Positions 24,728 through 33,573 of a DNA stretch of 43,338 nucleotides are shown here, piece after piece. The notes beneath the pieces are model-generated. The model worked only from the letters and a program-made list of their open reading frames with translations, was not told where the DNA came from and did no database searches. Source of the DNA: Candidatus Roizmanbacteria bacterium RIFCSPHIGHO2_12_FULL_37_23 (lineage in GTDB: Bacteria > Patescibacteriota > Microgenomatia > UBA1406 > HO2-37-13b); NCBI GenBank assembly GCA_001788095.1, contig MFZX01000043.1:1-43338 (forward strand), written 5' to 3'. Position 1 is the first letter of the stretch. Each line of letters begins with the position of its first letter. The position numbers were made by a program, and so were the translations under genes.

Positions 24728-25633
24728 ATGTTACCTGAAGTAAGAAAATTCTTCAATATTAGGAATCCACTCTTTCAATTTTTTCTCTATTTAGCTTTTT
24801 TTGTATTGATTGCACACCTTGATCTGCTCTTATTTTCAAAAAATTCTAGCGACCAACTAAGGTTTACTATCCAACTCATAACAATTTTAATAACAGGAAT
24901 ATTGTTATATATCGTCAGTGTATTAAAACTTAACTTCAGACATGCAAATCCACTGAACATTCTTATTTCATCAATGATTGTTTATATTCTAATACATCCA
25001 ACAAACCCTTGGATATTTTTCCCTCTTACGATTTTTTTCGCATGGATCGGAAAATATTTCATTAAATATAAAAATCTTCCCATGTTTAATCCAGCAGGGT
25101 TTGGCATATTCCTTACATATTATGTAACAACATTTCTTCAAAAAATTGGTGTTTCGAATGATGTCTTGCTTGTATCATGGTGGGGAGCCGATATGCAGCA
25201 ATACTTCCTTAATGAGATACCAATTTTTAACATGATGGTTTCCCTACTATTACTTTTTGGCTTCCTTTACTTTATACAGAAATATAATAAACACATTCTT
25301 GTCTCAACGTTTTTTGTTACTTTTTCGATTATTTTTTTACTTTATAACTTTTTTTTCCACATTACATTTCAAGAATCAATCAAAATCCTAAGTATGAATA
25401 TGTTTACTTCTTTTGCTTTTTTGATGCTTATTATGATCCCAGAACCCAAAACCTCTCCAAATTTATCAAAGCACCAAACGGTAATTGGTATATTAGGTGC
25501 TTCAGTTCTATTTTTTTTGACGTGGTATTTGCCTGATAAGTCACTTTTTACTCCAGGTCTTCCTTTTCTCACTACGCTACTTACTATGAATCTCTTCACT
25601 GTAGTACTCAAAGAAAAAAAACTGCTACAATAG
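24728..25633 (+). CDS. RnfD/NqrB-like membrane protein
   Basis: A 301-residue polytopic protein of about 9-10 helices. PMFNPAGFGIFLTYYV near 118 and FLMLIMIPEPKTSPNLSKH near 230 are the conserved helices of the RnfD/NqrB family (electron-transport subunits with a bound flavin). The usual flavin-attachment Ser/Thr motif of NqrB/RnfD is not recognisable (the loop reads VSWWGADMQQYF). It is divergent from the broken apbE and 4 bp from the endonuclease Q gene. It may work alone or be a leftover from a flavinylated system. Confidence 0.8.
   Translation: MLPEVRKFFNIRNPLFQFFLYLAFFVLIAHLDLLLFSKNSSDQLRFTIQLITILITGILLYIVSVLKLNFRHANPLNILISSMIVYILIHPTNPWIFFPLTIFFAWIGKYFIKYKNLPMFNPAGFGIFLTYYVTTFLQKIGVSNDVLLVSWWGADMQQYFLNEIPIFNMMVSLLLLFGFLYFIQKYNKHILVSTFFVTFSIIFLLYNFFFHITFQESIKILSMNMFTSFAFLMLIMIPEPKTSPNLSKHQTVIGILGASVLFFLTWYLPDKSLFTPGLPFLTTLLTMNLFTVVLKEKKLLQ
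25626..25631 (+). promoter_or_regulatory. -10 box for the endonuclease Q gene inside the upstream gene's end
   Basis: TACAAT at 25626-25631 overlaps the final codons of the RnfD-like gene and ends 6 nt before the EndoQ ATG at 25638, giving a leaderless transcript. Confidence 0.5.
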
Positions 25634-25637
25634 CATC

Positions 25638-26939
25638 ATGCAAAAAAACAATGAAGAAGAACGTATTGTTGATCTTCATATTCACTCTCATTACTCTCGA
25701 GCTACAAGTAAAAATATGAATATTGAATCACTTTATCGCTGGGGAAAAATTAAAGGCATTGAGATTATGGGGACTGGTGATTTTACTCATCCTCAATGGT
25801 TTGCTGAACTTCGGAATAAATTAGAACCTGCTGAACCAGGTTTATTTAAATTAAAGAGCCAGTATGCTCAAGAGCAAGACGGATTGATACCTGAATCATG
25901 TAAGCAAAATTTAATGAGATTTGTATTAACAGTTGAAATCAGTAACATCTATTCAAAAAACGGATCGGTTCGTAAACTTCACAATCTTATTGTTGTCCCA
26001 AATTTTGAATCCGCATCGAGAATAAATGCCCAACTATCAAGAATTGGTAATTTACGAGCAGATGGTCGACCTATCTTAGGCATGGATAGCAAAAATCTAT
26101 TAAAAATTACTCTTGAAGCAGATCAAGATGCTTTGTTTATTCCAGCGCATATTTGGACTCCATGGTTTGCGATGTTTGGATCAAATTCAGGATTTGATTC
26201 GATTGAGGAGGCATTTGGAGAACTTTCTTCACATATCCACGCAGTAGAAACCGGTCTTTCTTCAGATCCATTTATGAATTGGCGTTTGTCACAACTTGAT
26301 AAAATTACCCTTGTGTCTAATTCTGATGCGCATTCACCTCAAAAACTCGCTCGCGAAGCAAATATTATAAAAAGCAAACTCGATTATTATGATATTGTAA
26401 ACGGACTTAAAACAAATGATGAACGGATTGTAGGTACAGTAGAGTTTTTTCCAGAAGAAGGTAAGTATCATTATGATGGTCATCGATTATGTGGAGTTCG
26501 ATGTACACCTCTTGAAACAGAAAAATATAATGGCTTATGTCCTGTATGTAAGCGTCCACTTGTTGTTGGAGTACAAAATCGAGTTAACAAGTTAGCGGAC
26601 CGACCATCAGACTATCGTCCAAAAACACACAAACTTGTGGAATACATTATTCCTTTGGTCGAAATTCTTTCAGAAATAAAAAATGTTAAAAGTACCGGTT
26701 CGAAAGCTGTAGAAGCTGAGTATGAAAAAGTCATTTCAGAGCATGGAAGTGAATTCGATATTCTTCGTAAAGTTCCAGTAGACGATCTTCACCACAATGG
26801 ATTTACTCAACTTGCTCATGCTCTTGCGAAAATGAGAAAAGGTGATGTACACGTCGAGCCGGGATATGATGGTGTGTTTGGAACTGTCAAGGTTTTTGGG
26901 GAAGAAAAATCTGAGAATGAACAATTGAAATTAATTTAG
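25638..26939 (+). CDS. Endonuclease Q (PHP-domain DNA repair nuclease)
   Basis: Cleaves DNA 5' of deaminated bases (uracil, hypoxanthine, xanthine); described from Thermococcales and some bacteria. The 433-residue length fits (about 420). The PHP metal site starts VDLHIHSHYSRAT (residues 11-23), with GTGDFTHPQW near 48, FIPAHIWTPWF near 175 and VSNSDAHSP near 228. A zinc-finger block CGVRCTPLETEKYNGLCPVC near 285-305 and the C-terminal GYDGVFGTVKVF are typical of EndoQ. It is followed 25 bp later by a UvrD-like helicase. Assignment rests on the combined PHP and Cys4 architecture. Confidence 0.9.
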   Translation: MQKNNEEERIVDLHIHSHYSRATSKNMNIESLYRWGKIKGIEIMGTGDFTHPQWFAELRNKLEPAEPGLFKLKSQYAQEQDGLIPESCKQNLMRFVLTVEISNIYSKNGSVRKLHNLIVVPNFESASRINAQLSRIGNLRADGRPILGMDSKNLLKITLEADQDALFIPAHIWTPWFAMFGSNSGFDSIEEAFGELSSHIHAVETGLSSDPFMNWRLSQLDKITLVSNSDAHSPQKLAREANIIKSKLDYYDIVNGLKTNDERIVGTVEFFPEEGKYHYDGHRLCGVRCTPLETEKYNGLCPVCKRPLVVGVQNRVNKLADRPSDYRPKTHKLVEYIIPLVEILSEIKNVKSTGSKAVEAEYEKVISEHGSEFDILRKVPVDDLHHNGFTQLAHALAKMRKGDVHVEPGYDGVFGTVKVFGEEKSENEQLKLI

Positions 26940-26964
26940 TGAAATTCTAAACTCCTTTTTAGTT

Positions 26965-28752
26965 ATGACTTTCAAACATCTTAATACTTCACAGTTACGA
27001 GCTGTCCAAAGTACTGAAGGTCCTGTAATGATTATCGCTGGACCTGGAACAGGCAAAACTACAACTCTTATTGCAAGGCTTATGTACCTCATACATAACA
27101 AAAAAGTTAAACCACAAAACATTCTTGCTCTCACGTTCACAGAAAAAGCTTCTCAAGAAATTATAGACAGATTGCATATAAATCAACAAAAAAAACCGTG
27201 GGTTGGAACGTTTCACGCACTTGGTTATGAACTAATACCAAAGGAGAAAAATAAAAATCTTATTATAGTAACAGAAAGAAAAAGAAAAGAAATTCTTCGG
27301 AAGCTACGTTTGGAATATAAATTTAACAACATACCTCTTAGAGAATTACAACTTAAGGTCTCGAGATTTAAACAGACAGCATTGTTAAACCAACAAAAAA
27401 AATCTGATCTTTCAAATCTTATAGAAAAGTATAACCAATATCTTAAAAAAGAAAATTTATTTGATTATGATGATCTACTTATTGAGGCATACACATCAAC
27501 ACTAAAAGATCGCGGTACTCGAGAATCTCTCCAGAATCGATTTCACTATATCATGATCGATGAATTCCAAGACACTAATGAATTACAGTATGAACTTATT
27601 AAGCTTGTCGTCAATAATAATAGAAATATTTTTGTTATCGGAGATCCACTTCAGTCTATCTACTCATTCCAAGGAGCAGTGCCAAAAATCTTTGAAACGT
27701 TTAAAAAGGACTTTATAGGAACACATGAAATTTTTCTTGAAAAAAATTATCGCTCAGGTAAAAATATCATTCAGATAACATCTCAACTTTTTCCAGGTAT
27801 TCGAATCGCTCAATCTGAAACAGAGCATAATGGAAATACCTCAATAGTTCAAACATATAACGCAAAAACCGAAGCAGAATGGATACTATCATGTATTGAA
27901 AAGAGAATGGGAGGATCAGATCTCCTTCAAGCAAGTGATAATTCTGACGAAACTGATAAAAAAACTTCCTTCCGAAATTTTGCGGTATTATACAGAACTC
28001 ATCATCTCGGTAAAGTTATTCAGGAAGTATTTTCTGACTCAGGAATGCCATATCAGGTAGTCGGCGGAGGATCTCCGTTTGAACAAAAAGAAATACAGAT
28101 GATTATTCATACAATCCAGTTCCTCAATACACATAAGACCGAAAACCTTGAAAGCTTTAAAGAAAAAGAGAGAAATAAGATTAAGGGGTTCCATATTGAA
28201 CGAATAATAAACCTAACAGGTCTGATCGATCAAATTATCAAACTCTTAGACATTGAGAATATGGTGAAGAATAAACCTAGGAAAATAAATAATCTTCGCC
28301 ATTTTCTAAGTATGTGTCTTCATTATGACTCGTATAAAGATGGTCTTGAACAATTTTTATCTTATATTGATTTTCTAGAAAATAATGACTACTATGACAA
28401 ATCTAGCGAAAAAATAACGCTTTCAACTATGCACGCATCAAAAGGACTTGAATTTGACTATGTATTTATTTGTGGATTTGAGGAAGGAATAATTCCCTTT
28501 AAAAAAACAGCCTTAGATACTCAGAATTCAGACGAGGAGAAGCGTCTTCTCTATGTTGCTATGACGAGGGCTCGAAAAGAACTCTTTCTTCTGCATACGT
28601 TGAAAAGATTTAATCATAACAACAATGTCTCATTATTTTATAAACAGCTCAAGAATAGGTTACTTAAAGAAATCCGTGATGATAAAATTGACACTATTAG
28701 GAAAAACATACACAAGTGGAAACTTAAAAAAAGTCAACTCAAACTTTTCTAA
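26965..28752 (+). CDS. UvrD/PcrA-like superfamily 1 DNA helicase
   Basis: An ATP-driven 3'-5' DNA helicase of 595 residues, shorter than UvrD (about 720). Walker A is AGPGTGKTTT near residue 25. Further motifs: ALTFTEKASQEI, VGTFHALG, DEFQDTNELQ (Walker B), VIGDPLQSIYSFQGA, LEKNYRSGKNI, STMHASKGLEFDYVF and RLLYVAMTRARKEL. It lacks a long C-terminal tail. Position right after EndoQ suggests that it unwinds DNA at damage nicked by EndoQ. In some bacteria I recall related domains fused in one protein; this is remembered, not checked. Confidence 0.93.
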   Translation: MTFKHLNTSQLRAVQSTEGPVMIIAGPGTGKTTTLIARLMYLIHNKKVKPQNILALTFTEKASQEIIDRLHINQQKKPWVGTFHALGYELIPKEKNKNLIIVTERKRKEILRKLRLEYKFNNIPLRELQLKVSRFKQTALLNQQKKSDLSNLIEKYNQYLKKENLFDYDDLLIEAYTSTLKDRGTRESLQNRFHYIMIDEFQDTNELQYELIKLVVNNNRNIFVIGDPLQSIYSFQGAVPKIFETFKKDFIGTHEIFLEKNYRSGKNIIQITSQLFPGIRIAQSETEHNGNTSIVQTYNAKTEAEWILSCIEKRMGGSDLLQASDNSDETDKKTSFRNFAVLYRTHHLGKVIQEVFSDSGMPYQVVGGGSPFEQKEIQMIIHTIQFLNTHKTENLESFKEKERNKIKGFHIERIINLTGLIDQIIKLLDIENMVKNKPRKINNLRHFLSMCLHYDSYKDGLEQFLSYIDFLENNDYYDKSSEKITLSTMHASKGLEFDYVFICGFEEGIIPFKKTALDTQNSDEEKRLLYVAMTRARKELFLLHTLKRFNHNNNVSLFYKQLKNRLLKEIRDDKIDTIRKNIHKWKLKKSQLKLF

Positions 28753-28829
28753 TCAGTTAGTTGCAGTTGAAGATCTTTGCCTGAACTATTATGATGTATA
28801 TAAACGTAGATTCCGGTTTAGATTTATTG

Positions 28830-28835
28830 TACAAT
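28830..28835 (+). promoter_or_regulatory. -10 box for the surface-protein operon
   Basis: TACAAT, with ATG 13 nt downstream at 28849. No good -35 hexamer is seen. Confidence 0.35.
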
Positions 28836-28848
28836 TTCTTTGATTCAT

Positions 28849-29418
28849 ATGAATAATAGATTCACTTCTGACAATGTTCCGCCACCTAATAATCTTAAAA
28901 AAATTCTTATTATTGGTAGCACTGCTACACTCCTTGTTGTACTTGGAATTAGTACTTTTGTCGTACAGCGCGTACAAAAATCAGATACTCAAGCTATGCT
29001 TGAAGATCGGATCGCACAATGCCCATATCTTGTCACAGATTCATTAAGCTGTAGTAGAGATGGTGGTGAAATTATCAATACTGTAGACGCATCAGGATCG
29101 GGTGATGGGACTACCATCCTTGTTTGTTGTCGATTAGCTCCTTCACCAACTCCTTTTGCTTGTCCAGAAGATTCTATTCTTTTACCCACGGATCAATGCC
29201 TGCCGGAAAATATCATACCAATTGAACCTATTGAACCTCCTACTGATGGTGGTGATATACAACCTGGTATGGTGTGTTGTCGACCAAAAAGTTCACCGAC
29301 TCCACCCGAGCTTGAAGGCCCTACAGATACACCTACTCCAACACCCCTTGTATGCAAAGAACCACCACCACCAAATATTACTAATTTAAACATTACTTGT
29401 CCTGAATGCGTACCATGA
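28849..29418 (+). CDS. Anchored Cys/Pro-rich surface protein 1
   Basis: A 189-residue protein from ATG 28849 (TTG at 28840 is less likely). A membrane helix at about 16-38 (ILIIGSTATLLVVLGISTFV) is followed by a Cys-containing outside part with two related blocks (VTDSLSCSRDGGEII...ILVCCRLAPSPTPFACP and LPTDQCLP...GMVCCRPKSSPTPPE), each ending in CC-R-SPTP. The tail is TPTPTP-rich and ends with CPECVP. The paired CC blocks look like a small disulfide repeat. It overlaps the next gene by an ATGA. Confidence 0.75.
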   Translation: MNNRFTSDNVPPPNNLKKILIIGSTATLLVVLGISTFVVQRVQKSDTQAMLEDRIAQCPYLVTDSLSCSRDGGEIINTVDASGSGDGTTILVCCRLAPSPTPFACPEDSILLPTDQCLPENIIPIEPIEPPTDGGDIQPGMVCCRPKSSPTPPELEGPTDTPTPTPLVCKEPPPPNITNLNITCPECVP

Positions 29419-30854
29419 GTAGATTTTCCCGTTTTACAGAAGAATACGATATAAAAAAAATTGCTCTCACATTGGGAGCTTTTGTGATAATTACTCTTGG
29501 TTCAATCGCAGGTATTCAAGTCCTTCGGAATAATTTAGATATTCGTGAACAAGCAGCAGGACCTTCATGCCCAAGTGGAACTGGCTTATTAACTTGTTCC
29601 TTTGATGTGGAATCTTCGGGTCAAACTTTCGAATACAAAGTTGTGTTTTCCGTGTTTGACGAAGATGGAAATTTGATAATGCAAATCCCTAGTGATCCGA
29701 AAATTATTAACGATTCTGAGAGAATACACCATGTTGTTGAATCTAAACAAGTTCCTATCAATTTTAAGTACAAATGTGATGTTGAAGTAACATATAAAAA
29801 AGTTTGTACACCTGATACAGGAATAATCAGACAGTCTACGGAGATTAGTTGTCCTGTTGAAAATCCCCCTACCTCAACTCCCGCAACAAATCCAACCTTA
29901 ACACCATCGCCAACTCCTTTTCGTCGAACTGGCGTAGAATGCTCTAAGTGTTCGCAACTTCAAGTGACAGTAGATTTAACGACTATTCCCCCCCCTCCTA
30001 AATTTCCACCAAATATAGATGAACCTGGTCTAAAGATTGGCCGCGTCAAACTTGCTTCATCAAGCGCGGATTGTCCAGGGGGTATAAATTGCGATAACAT
30101 AGATCTTAAATGGGTAGCGTTTGCTGGACCTTCTTGTGGAAATGTCAATGATGATACGAGCATAGTTATCCCAACTCCCCCTGATAGATTAGACATAAGT
30201 TGTGCTGAAGCAACGGGGCCAGACGGAGCAGTTTTCAGACTCCATCAGGCTGTTGAGGATGGGTGCCGATGTTATCAACTTCGACTTGATATAAATGGTG
30301 AAAACGATCCACCGGTCTGTCCAAATCCAGAAGAATTAAGAGTATGTTGTCCTCTACGATGCGCGCCACCACAAATCATTGATGATCCTAATAATCCAGA
30401 TGATAACTGTGATGGTGATCCAGATGGGCCAAATCCAAACGTACCCGCAGCAGATCAATGCTACTTTGACCTTACAGAACCTAACGCATGTCCTATCTTA
30501 AAAAAAGAAGCTCAATTTAGAACACAAATCGGATCGAATCTTGGAACAGGAGAAATAGAATTTGATGATGATTTTAAAGAAAGTAATAAGCAGGTACAAA
30601 ACGGCACTGATGATCCTACATATACATATAATGATGCTGGAGTATACGACGTAGAACTTCGATGTAAAAACTCAGCTGGAAATGATAAAACGTGTAAAAA
30701 GCGCATCACCGTAACGTGCGAAAGTGGCGGCGGGGGTGGTGGTGGAGGCGGCGGTGGAGGTGGTGGAGGTAGTGGAACACCAAGACCGAGCCCAAGTAAT
30801 ACACCACCATTTTGCCCATTACAAGATCAGACCGTAACAGGAATATGTCAATAA
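29415..30854 (+). CDS. Anchored surface protein 2 with PKD-like domain and poly-Gly spacer
   Basis: A 479-residue protein with an N-terminal helix (IALTLGAFVIITLGSIAGIQ) and three Cys-containing beta domains: CPSGTGLLTCSFDVES near 47, CSKCSQLQVTVDL near 177 with a long domain after it, and a PKD-like end, TYTYNDAGVYDVELRCKNSAG near 397-417. A run of 15 glycines near 433-447 precedes a Ser/Pro linker and a short Cys tail. The ATG 29415 overlaps the previous stop (ATGA). No catalytic motif is present, so it is probably an extracellular adhesion or binding protein. Confidence 0.78.
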   Translation: MSRFSRFTEEYDIKKIALTLGAFVIITLGSIAGIQVLRNNLDIREQAAGPSCPSGTGLLTCSFDVESSGQTFEYKVVFSVFDEDGNLIMQIPSDPKIINDSERIHHVVESKQVPINFKYKCDVEVTYKKVCTPDTGIIRQSTEISCPVENPPTSTPATNPTLTPSPTPFRRTGVECSKCSQLQVTVDLTTIPPPPKFPPNIDEPGLKIGRVKLASSSADCPGGINCDNIDLKWVAFAGPSCGNVNDDTSIVIPTPPDRLDISCAEATGPDGAVFRLHQAVEDGCRCYQLRLDINGENDPPVCPNPEELRVCCPLRCAPPQIIDDPNNPDDNCDGDPDGPNPNVPAADQCYFDLTEPNACPILKKEAQFRTQIGSNLGTGEIEFDDDFKESNKQVQNGTDDPTYTYNDAGVYDVELRCKNSAGNDKTCKKRITVTCESGGGGGGGGGGGGGGGSGTPRPSPSNTPPFCPLQDQTVTGICQ

Positions 30855-32131
30855 ATGAACGTAAAAAAAATATTTTAGTCGCATTTACACTACTAGTCCT
30901 TGGAGTTGGGATTATCGCAGGTTTATTTTTAGTACGACAACGTCAACTTATTAAAAAAGAAGCTGCTATTCCTGAAGGTCGAACAATAACATGTTCTTGG
31001 GAAATTGACGGAACGTATGAAGTAAGTGTTGTCGATAGTCAAGGCAATACTATCTTAGGTCCCGAAACTGTAACCGGAACATCCTTTACTTTTATTAATG
31101 TTGATACTACTTCACTTCCCGATCCTGTTTTTTGCCAAATAAATACCATTGGTGCATCAACGGCTTGTGTACCAATACGTAGTGGTCCTATTTCTTGTCC
31201 TATTCCTCCCGAAGTAACAGACACACCAACACCAACTCCAGAACTTCCCGGCTGTTATCAAACCTGTGGTACCGGAGTACCTTCTTGTCAGCCTGGTTTA
31301 GGCTGTGTATATCCGGGGGGTGAAGCCTGTGATCAGGGAGGAGAAGGATGTTACTGCTTTAGTGAAGCTCTTTGTGATATAACGCCAACTACCACACCAA
31401 CACTGACTTCTACCCCAACGCTGACAAGCACACCAACGCCGACACTTACGCCGACTGCCACACCAACACTACCTCCTGGCGTTACACCAACATCTACACC
31501 ACCTATTACACCAACAAGAACACCAACTCCTACATCGACTCCAACACGCACTCCTACGCCAACACCAACACCAATTAGCTGTCCATTACCTGACGCTGTA
31601 GAAAATCTTGCACTCAGCTGTGATCCTGGACGATGTTCGTGGGAGGGAGTTTCTGGAGTTTCTGCATATAAGGTAAATGTTGTTGATGATACAACAGGAC
31701 TTTCTATATACGAAAATGGGTTTATTCGCACATTAAATACACAGGTTACATTCACTGTTCAAGCAAATCACGCATATAAATGCTATGTAGAATCAGAGAA
31801 CTCTTGTGGCTCCAGTCCTGCAGAAGGATCAGATCTGTGCACACTTGTTGTGCCAACAGATACACCAACACCAAGCAAAACCCCACCACCGACAAGCACA
31901 CCAAAACCAACAAGCATAGCTGGTCCTACAAGTACTCCAACAAAAACATTGACACCGACAGGTACGTTTATCGCTCAAGAAGATACACCAACACCAGTAA
32001 AAGGGTTGTCACCAACCACAACACCGTTCCCAACCTTACCAGTTGCCGGAATATCGCAAAGACTATTATTCACTGTTATCACAATAGGTGCTCTTATCGC
32101 AATCGGAATAGGATTGTTCTTACCATACTAA
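30845..32131 (+). CDS. Anchored surface protein 3, TPTPT-rich, with C-terminal LPVAG-TM
   Basis: A 428-residue protein with an N-terminal helix near 10-31 ([21 protein letters not shown]), a first Cys-containing beta domain ([16 protein letters not shown] near 46), and a Cys knot-like block ([24 protein letters not shown] near 137-160). Then come [20 protein letters not shown] linkers, a FN3-like domain ([19 protein letters not shown]), and a second Thr/Pro linker. The C-terminus is [20 protein letters not shown] plus a hydrophobic helix. LPVAG before a helix resembles a sortase sorting signal, but no basic tail follows. It overlaps the previous gene by 10 bp. Confidence 0.78.
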   Translation: MSINERKKNILVAFTLLVLGVGIIAGLFLVRQRQLIKKEAAIPEGRTITCSWEIDGTYEVSVVDSQGNTILGPETVTGTSFTFINVDTTSLPDPVFCQINTIGASTACVPIRSGPISCPIPPEVTDTPTPTPELPGCYQTCGTGVPSCQPGLGCVYPGGEACDQGGEGCYCFSEALCDITPTTTPTLTSTPTLTSTPTPTLTPTATPTLPPGVTPTSTPPITPTRTPTPTSTPTRTPTPTPTPISCPLPDAVENLALSCDPGRCSWEGVSGVSAYKVNVVDDTTGLSIYENGFIRTLNTQVTFTVQANHAYKCYVESENSCGSSPAEGSDLCTLVVPTDTPTPSKTPPPTSTPKPTSIAGPTSTPTKTLTPTGTFIAQEDTPTPVKGLSPTTTPFPTLPVAGISQRLLFTVITIGALIAIGIGLFLPY

Positions 32132-32174
32132 ACTTCATACGCATTCTTCGTACTCTTCGTGTTACCATGATAAT

Positions 32175-32834
32175 ATGGATCTTACCTTTCAGAAAATTGT
32201 AATAGGAATTGTAGGATTTCTTATCGCGCTCAACCTTGTAATTCTCGATATTGAAGTGTTACGAGAATCCCCAAATCCGACTATTCAAACGATTGTGCAA
32301 AAAACCCTTCCTATGCCAACGCAGGTTCCACAACCGACAACTATCCAATCACTTATAAAAACTTCGCAAACATGTTCTCCATCATGTATAGATCTGATTC
32401 AAGAAGCAACTGCTTCATTAAAATTGGATAAAACTACAACAACACAAACCAATACGTCTCCTTCGACAGCTAAAGAATTCTTTATATCTATGGGTTCAGG
32501 ATCTACGTCAGCAGGAGATTGGGAAGATGTAAATGGTCTTCAGGCATATGTTGATACTACTCAATATAACGGCATAAAATCTGCTATTTTTGAAGCTTCT
32601 GTACGCGTACCTACAAAAAATCAATGGGTTGATGTAAGGCTGTATAATGTGACGGACAAACATCCTGTATGGTTTTCTGAGGTGAGGTTTCCAGGTGGAA
32701 GTGATCCAAAATTGATAAGATCTGAAACAATGGTTCTTGATCCAGGAAGTAAACTCTTACAAGTACAAATGAGAACTCAGCTAAGACACATTGCCTATCT
32801 CGATCAGTCAAGAATCGTGATCACAACGTATTGA
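32175..32834 (+). CDS. Anchored surface protein 4 of unknown function
   Basis: A 219-residue protein with an N-terminal helix (IVIGIVGFLIALNLVILDI) and a Thr/Gln-rich spacer, followed by a beta-domain (residues about 100-219) with KSAIFEASVRVPTKNQWVDVRLYNVTDKHPVWFSEVRF, here at positions 130-168. This pattern resembles jelly-roll/galactose-binding-like domains but is not proven. It starts 43 bp after the LPVAG protein and ends the operon. Confidence 0.72.
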   Translation: MDLTFQKIVIGIVGFLIALNLVILDIEVLRESPNPTIQTIVQKTLPMPTQVPQPTTIQSLIKTSQTCSPSCIDLIQEATASLKLDKTTTTQTNTSPSTAKEFFISMGSGSTSAGDWEDVNGLQAYVDTTQYNGIKSAIFEASVRVPTKNQWVDVRLYNVTDKHPVWFSEVRFPGGSDPKLIRSETMVLDPGSKLLQVQMRTQLRHIAYLDQSRIVITTY

Positions 32835-32876
32835 TGTGAATTAATTATATCGATCAGTTATCAAGAGCTGATTCTA

Positions 32877-33428
32877 TTAAAGTTCTTGATACATATAAAC
32901 AAGATCTTCTCTTTTATTCTTGTAAACTATCCCTTTAGGTAATCTCCCGAATTCTGAAAATCCGGCTTTCCTATACATGTCTAGTCCTATATTGTTAGGT
33001 GCAAAAACTTCAAGAGTAACAATTTCAATATTTGGAATGCATCTTTTAGCTTCTTGAAGAATCAAATTAATCATCAACTTACCCATCCCCTGACCTCTCA
33101 TTTCTTTTGCAACTGAGATCCCCAAAACTCCTGTGTGTTTTTCTGTCCTATCTTTCATATCAATCTGAGTTATACCTACCACTTTATCATCAACTACTAA
33201 AAACAACATTACTGCGGTGAGCTTCTCAATCTTGTTCAACATATCACTTAAAAATTTTTGTTCTTCCTTAAGAGTAAGTTGTTCTCCCTGAAAGGGTATA
33301 AAGGTTTGCTCTCGGGAAAGCACATTAATATACTCTAGCATCATAGGAGCGTCTTCATTCTTTGGATAACGAATTATATATTGCTTCCCATTTTTAGTTT
33401 TTCCTGAAATAATAGTTCGTCCATCCAT
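32877..33428 (-). CDS. GNAT-family N-acetyltransferase
   Basis: A 183-residue acetyl-CoA-dependent acetyltransferase. The acetyl-CoA loop is VAKEMRGQGMGKLMINLIL (about residues 106-124), preceded by strand VGITQIDMKDRTEKHTGVLGI and followed by VTLEVFAPNNIGLDMYRKAGF. The start is ATG 33428 (MDGRTIISG). A longer frame up to 33494 only translates the stem-loop element at 33443-33498. The substrate is unknown. Confidence 0.85.
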   Translation of the reverse strand: MDGRTIISGKTKNGKQYIIRYPKNEDAPMMLEYINVLSREQTFIPFQGEQLTLKEEQKFLSDMLNKIEKLTAVMLFLVVDDKVVGITQIDMKDRTEKHTGVLGISVAKEMRGQGMGKLMINLILQEAKRCIPNIEIVTLEVFAPNNIGLDMYRKAGFSEFGRLPKGIVYKNKREDLVYMYQEL

Positions 33429-33442
33429 TTCGAAAGTATAGC

Positions 33443-33498
33443 AAAAAAGGGGTGTGTGAAGTATATCACACCTGCCATGTGTGATGAGGCTCACACAC
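33443..33498 (-). terminator. Tandem GTGTGTGA/TCACACAC hairpins with T6, terminator of the SDR gene
   Basis: On the minus strand two stems (TGTGTGA-GCCTCA-TCACACA, then GGTGTGATATACTTCACACACC) are followed by CCTTTTTT. It lies 75 nt after the SDR stop. A near copy is at 40675-40718. Confidence 0.75.
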
Positions 33499-33573
33499 GG
33501 TTGAGTTAATGGTAATTTAACTTAATGAAAATTAATAAATGCGATTTAATAATCGTATAAGATTTAGGTTGGA

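Noticed and set aside
31230-31570. Possible CRISPR-like repeat array
   Set aside because: Repeats are short, imperfect ACACCAACA units in coding frame, with no constant spacers and no cas genes.
31351-31755. Antisense open frame rich in Val/Gly
   Set aside because: It is the mirror of the TPT repeat of the surface protein; repeats leave long frames open on both strands.
33428-33494. Longer GNAT start at 33494
   Set aside because: The extra residues translate a terminator stem-loop repeated at 40.7 kb, so they are not protein-coding.
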